DNA of 64,000 nucleotides from assembly GCA_022113835.1 (NCBI GenBank), contig JAILWY010000009.1, positions 4,315,501 to 4,379,500 of the forward strand, read 5' to 3'. Source of the stretch: Atopsyche davidsoni (Eukaryota > Arthropoda > Insecta > Trichoptera > Hydrobiosidae). The position numbers and the translations under genes were made by a program. Positions 63,549-64,000 of the stretch are shown in pieces. Numbering within the stretch: position 1 is the stretch's first letter; each line of letters starts with the position of its first letter. A model generated the notes under the pieces. The model was not told the origin of the DNA, ran no database searches, and was given only the letters and a program-made list of their open reading frames with translations.

Positions 63549-64000
63549 TCTCCGCTCCGTGCTCTGTGCGGCCAGCGCGGCTGCGGGACGTTCGTATTAT
63601 AATAATGGCGCTGTTAACGATGCGATTATCTTTGCTGCAAATAAATAATGCCAGTTTGTACTTCTGCTGAGAAGCATTCTACAATTCAAATTCTTTCCCC
63701 TAATTAGAGTAGCACCCCTAAACATTGTAACAAAATAATAGCTTTAAATAAATTGATTACGTAAATTTAAATACAACAATACTGTCCATATCTTTGAACA
63801 CAAAATAGCGCGAGATTTGCTTGATTGTATTTTGGAGCTCAATTCCATTTAAAATATAAATCATAAAACATTGACTCTGGGGTGAATTTAAAAAAAAAGA
63901 CACAATAGACAGACAGTCTATTTTCTCAAAATATCTAGTTCTTTATATATTACTTCCAATAAAAAACGCACGAAACGTCAACCTTTCCATTGGTACTCAA

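Larger units (their letters stand above)
53479..64000 (-). other. Probable large 5' intron of tango
   Basis: The first tango exon found starts in phase with two bases of a codon, so an upstream coding exon is required. I found no bHLH coding sequence on the minus strand up to the window end. The stretch alternates AT-rich sequence with many GC-rich islands (53.85-54.3, 54.7-55.05, 56.48-56.65, 57.73-57.83, 58.72-58.90, 59.38-59.60, 60.10-60.37, 60.88-60.98, 61.54-61.83, 62.55-63.10, 63.31-63.60 kb). Open frames in them lack codon-like features and recognisable domains. They may be enhancers, alternative promoters or unannotated 5' exons. Confidence 0.55.

Overview
The window reads as insect nuclear DNA. 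It is AT-rich, its genes have many short exons split by GT-AG introns, and the noncoding space is full of degraded transposons (BEL/Pao, RTE-type LINE, hAT, piggyBac and possible Penelope-like pieces) and (TA)n microsatellites. The intron-dense gene structure (32 coding exons in one gene) argues against a compact dipteran genome. A hemimetabolous insect such as a hemipteran would fit, but I cannot fix the species. I found no convincing tRNA, rRNA or CRISPR array.

Layout: positions 1-362 are an exact copy of an exon plus flanking introns of the gene at 32.6 kb. From about 0.4 to 30 kb I see no host gene. This stretch holds repeat fragments, a 64-bp minisatellite with three open reverse frames (4.34-5.53 kb), two copies of the repeat family around it (3.9-6.05 and 10.08-10.56 kb), a broken BEL/Pao element (11.3-15.3 kb, minus strand), a 1-kb element with inverted ends and many TAGTTGACC motifs (21.58-22.60 kb), an RTE LINE fragment (24.8-25.4 kb) and a hAT fragment (29.3-30.0 kb).

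Three host genes follow. Integrator subunit 1 (minus, 30,432-44,489) can be assembled from 32 exons whose phases all agree; the lengths sum to 5,934 nt, or 1,977 codons plus a stop. Head-to-head with it, 477 bp away, is the single-exon mitochondrial METTL17/Rsm22-type gene (plus, 44,967-46,340). The last ten coding exons of the bHLH-PAS factor tango/ARNT (minus, 48,210-53,478) come next, from PAS-A to the stop. Its bHLH exons were not found in the window, so 53.5-64 kb is most simply a large 5' intron (over 10.5 kb) of tango. That stretch holds many GC-rich islands and short-period GC repeats and may be regulatory.

The genes are not one pathway. IntS1 is the scaffold of the nuclear snRNA and attenuation machinery, METTL17 acts in mitochondrial small-subunit assembly, and tango is the shared partner of bHLH-PAS factors. 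The most unusual items are the three-frame-open minisatellite, the TAGTTGACC-rich inverted-end element, a precise piggyBac-type insertion and a near-perfect 125-bp foldback in IntS1 introns, and the exact IntS1 exon duplication 32 kb away.
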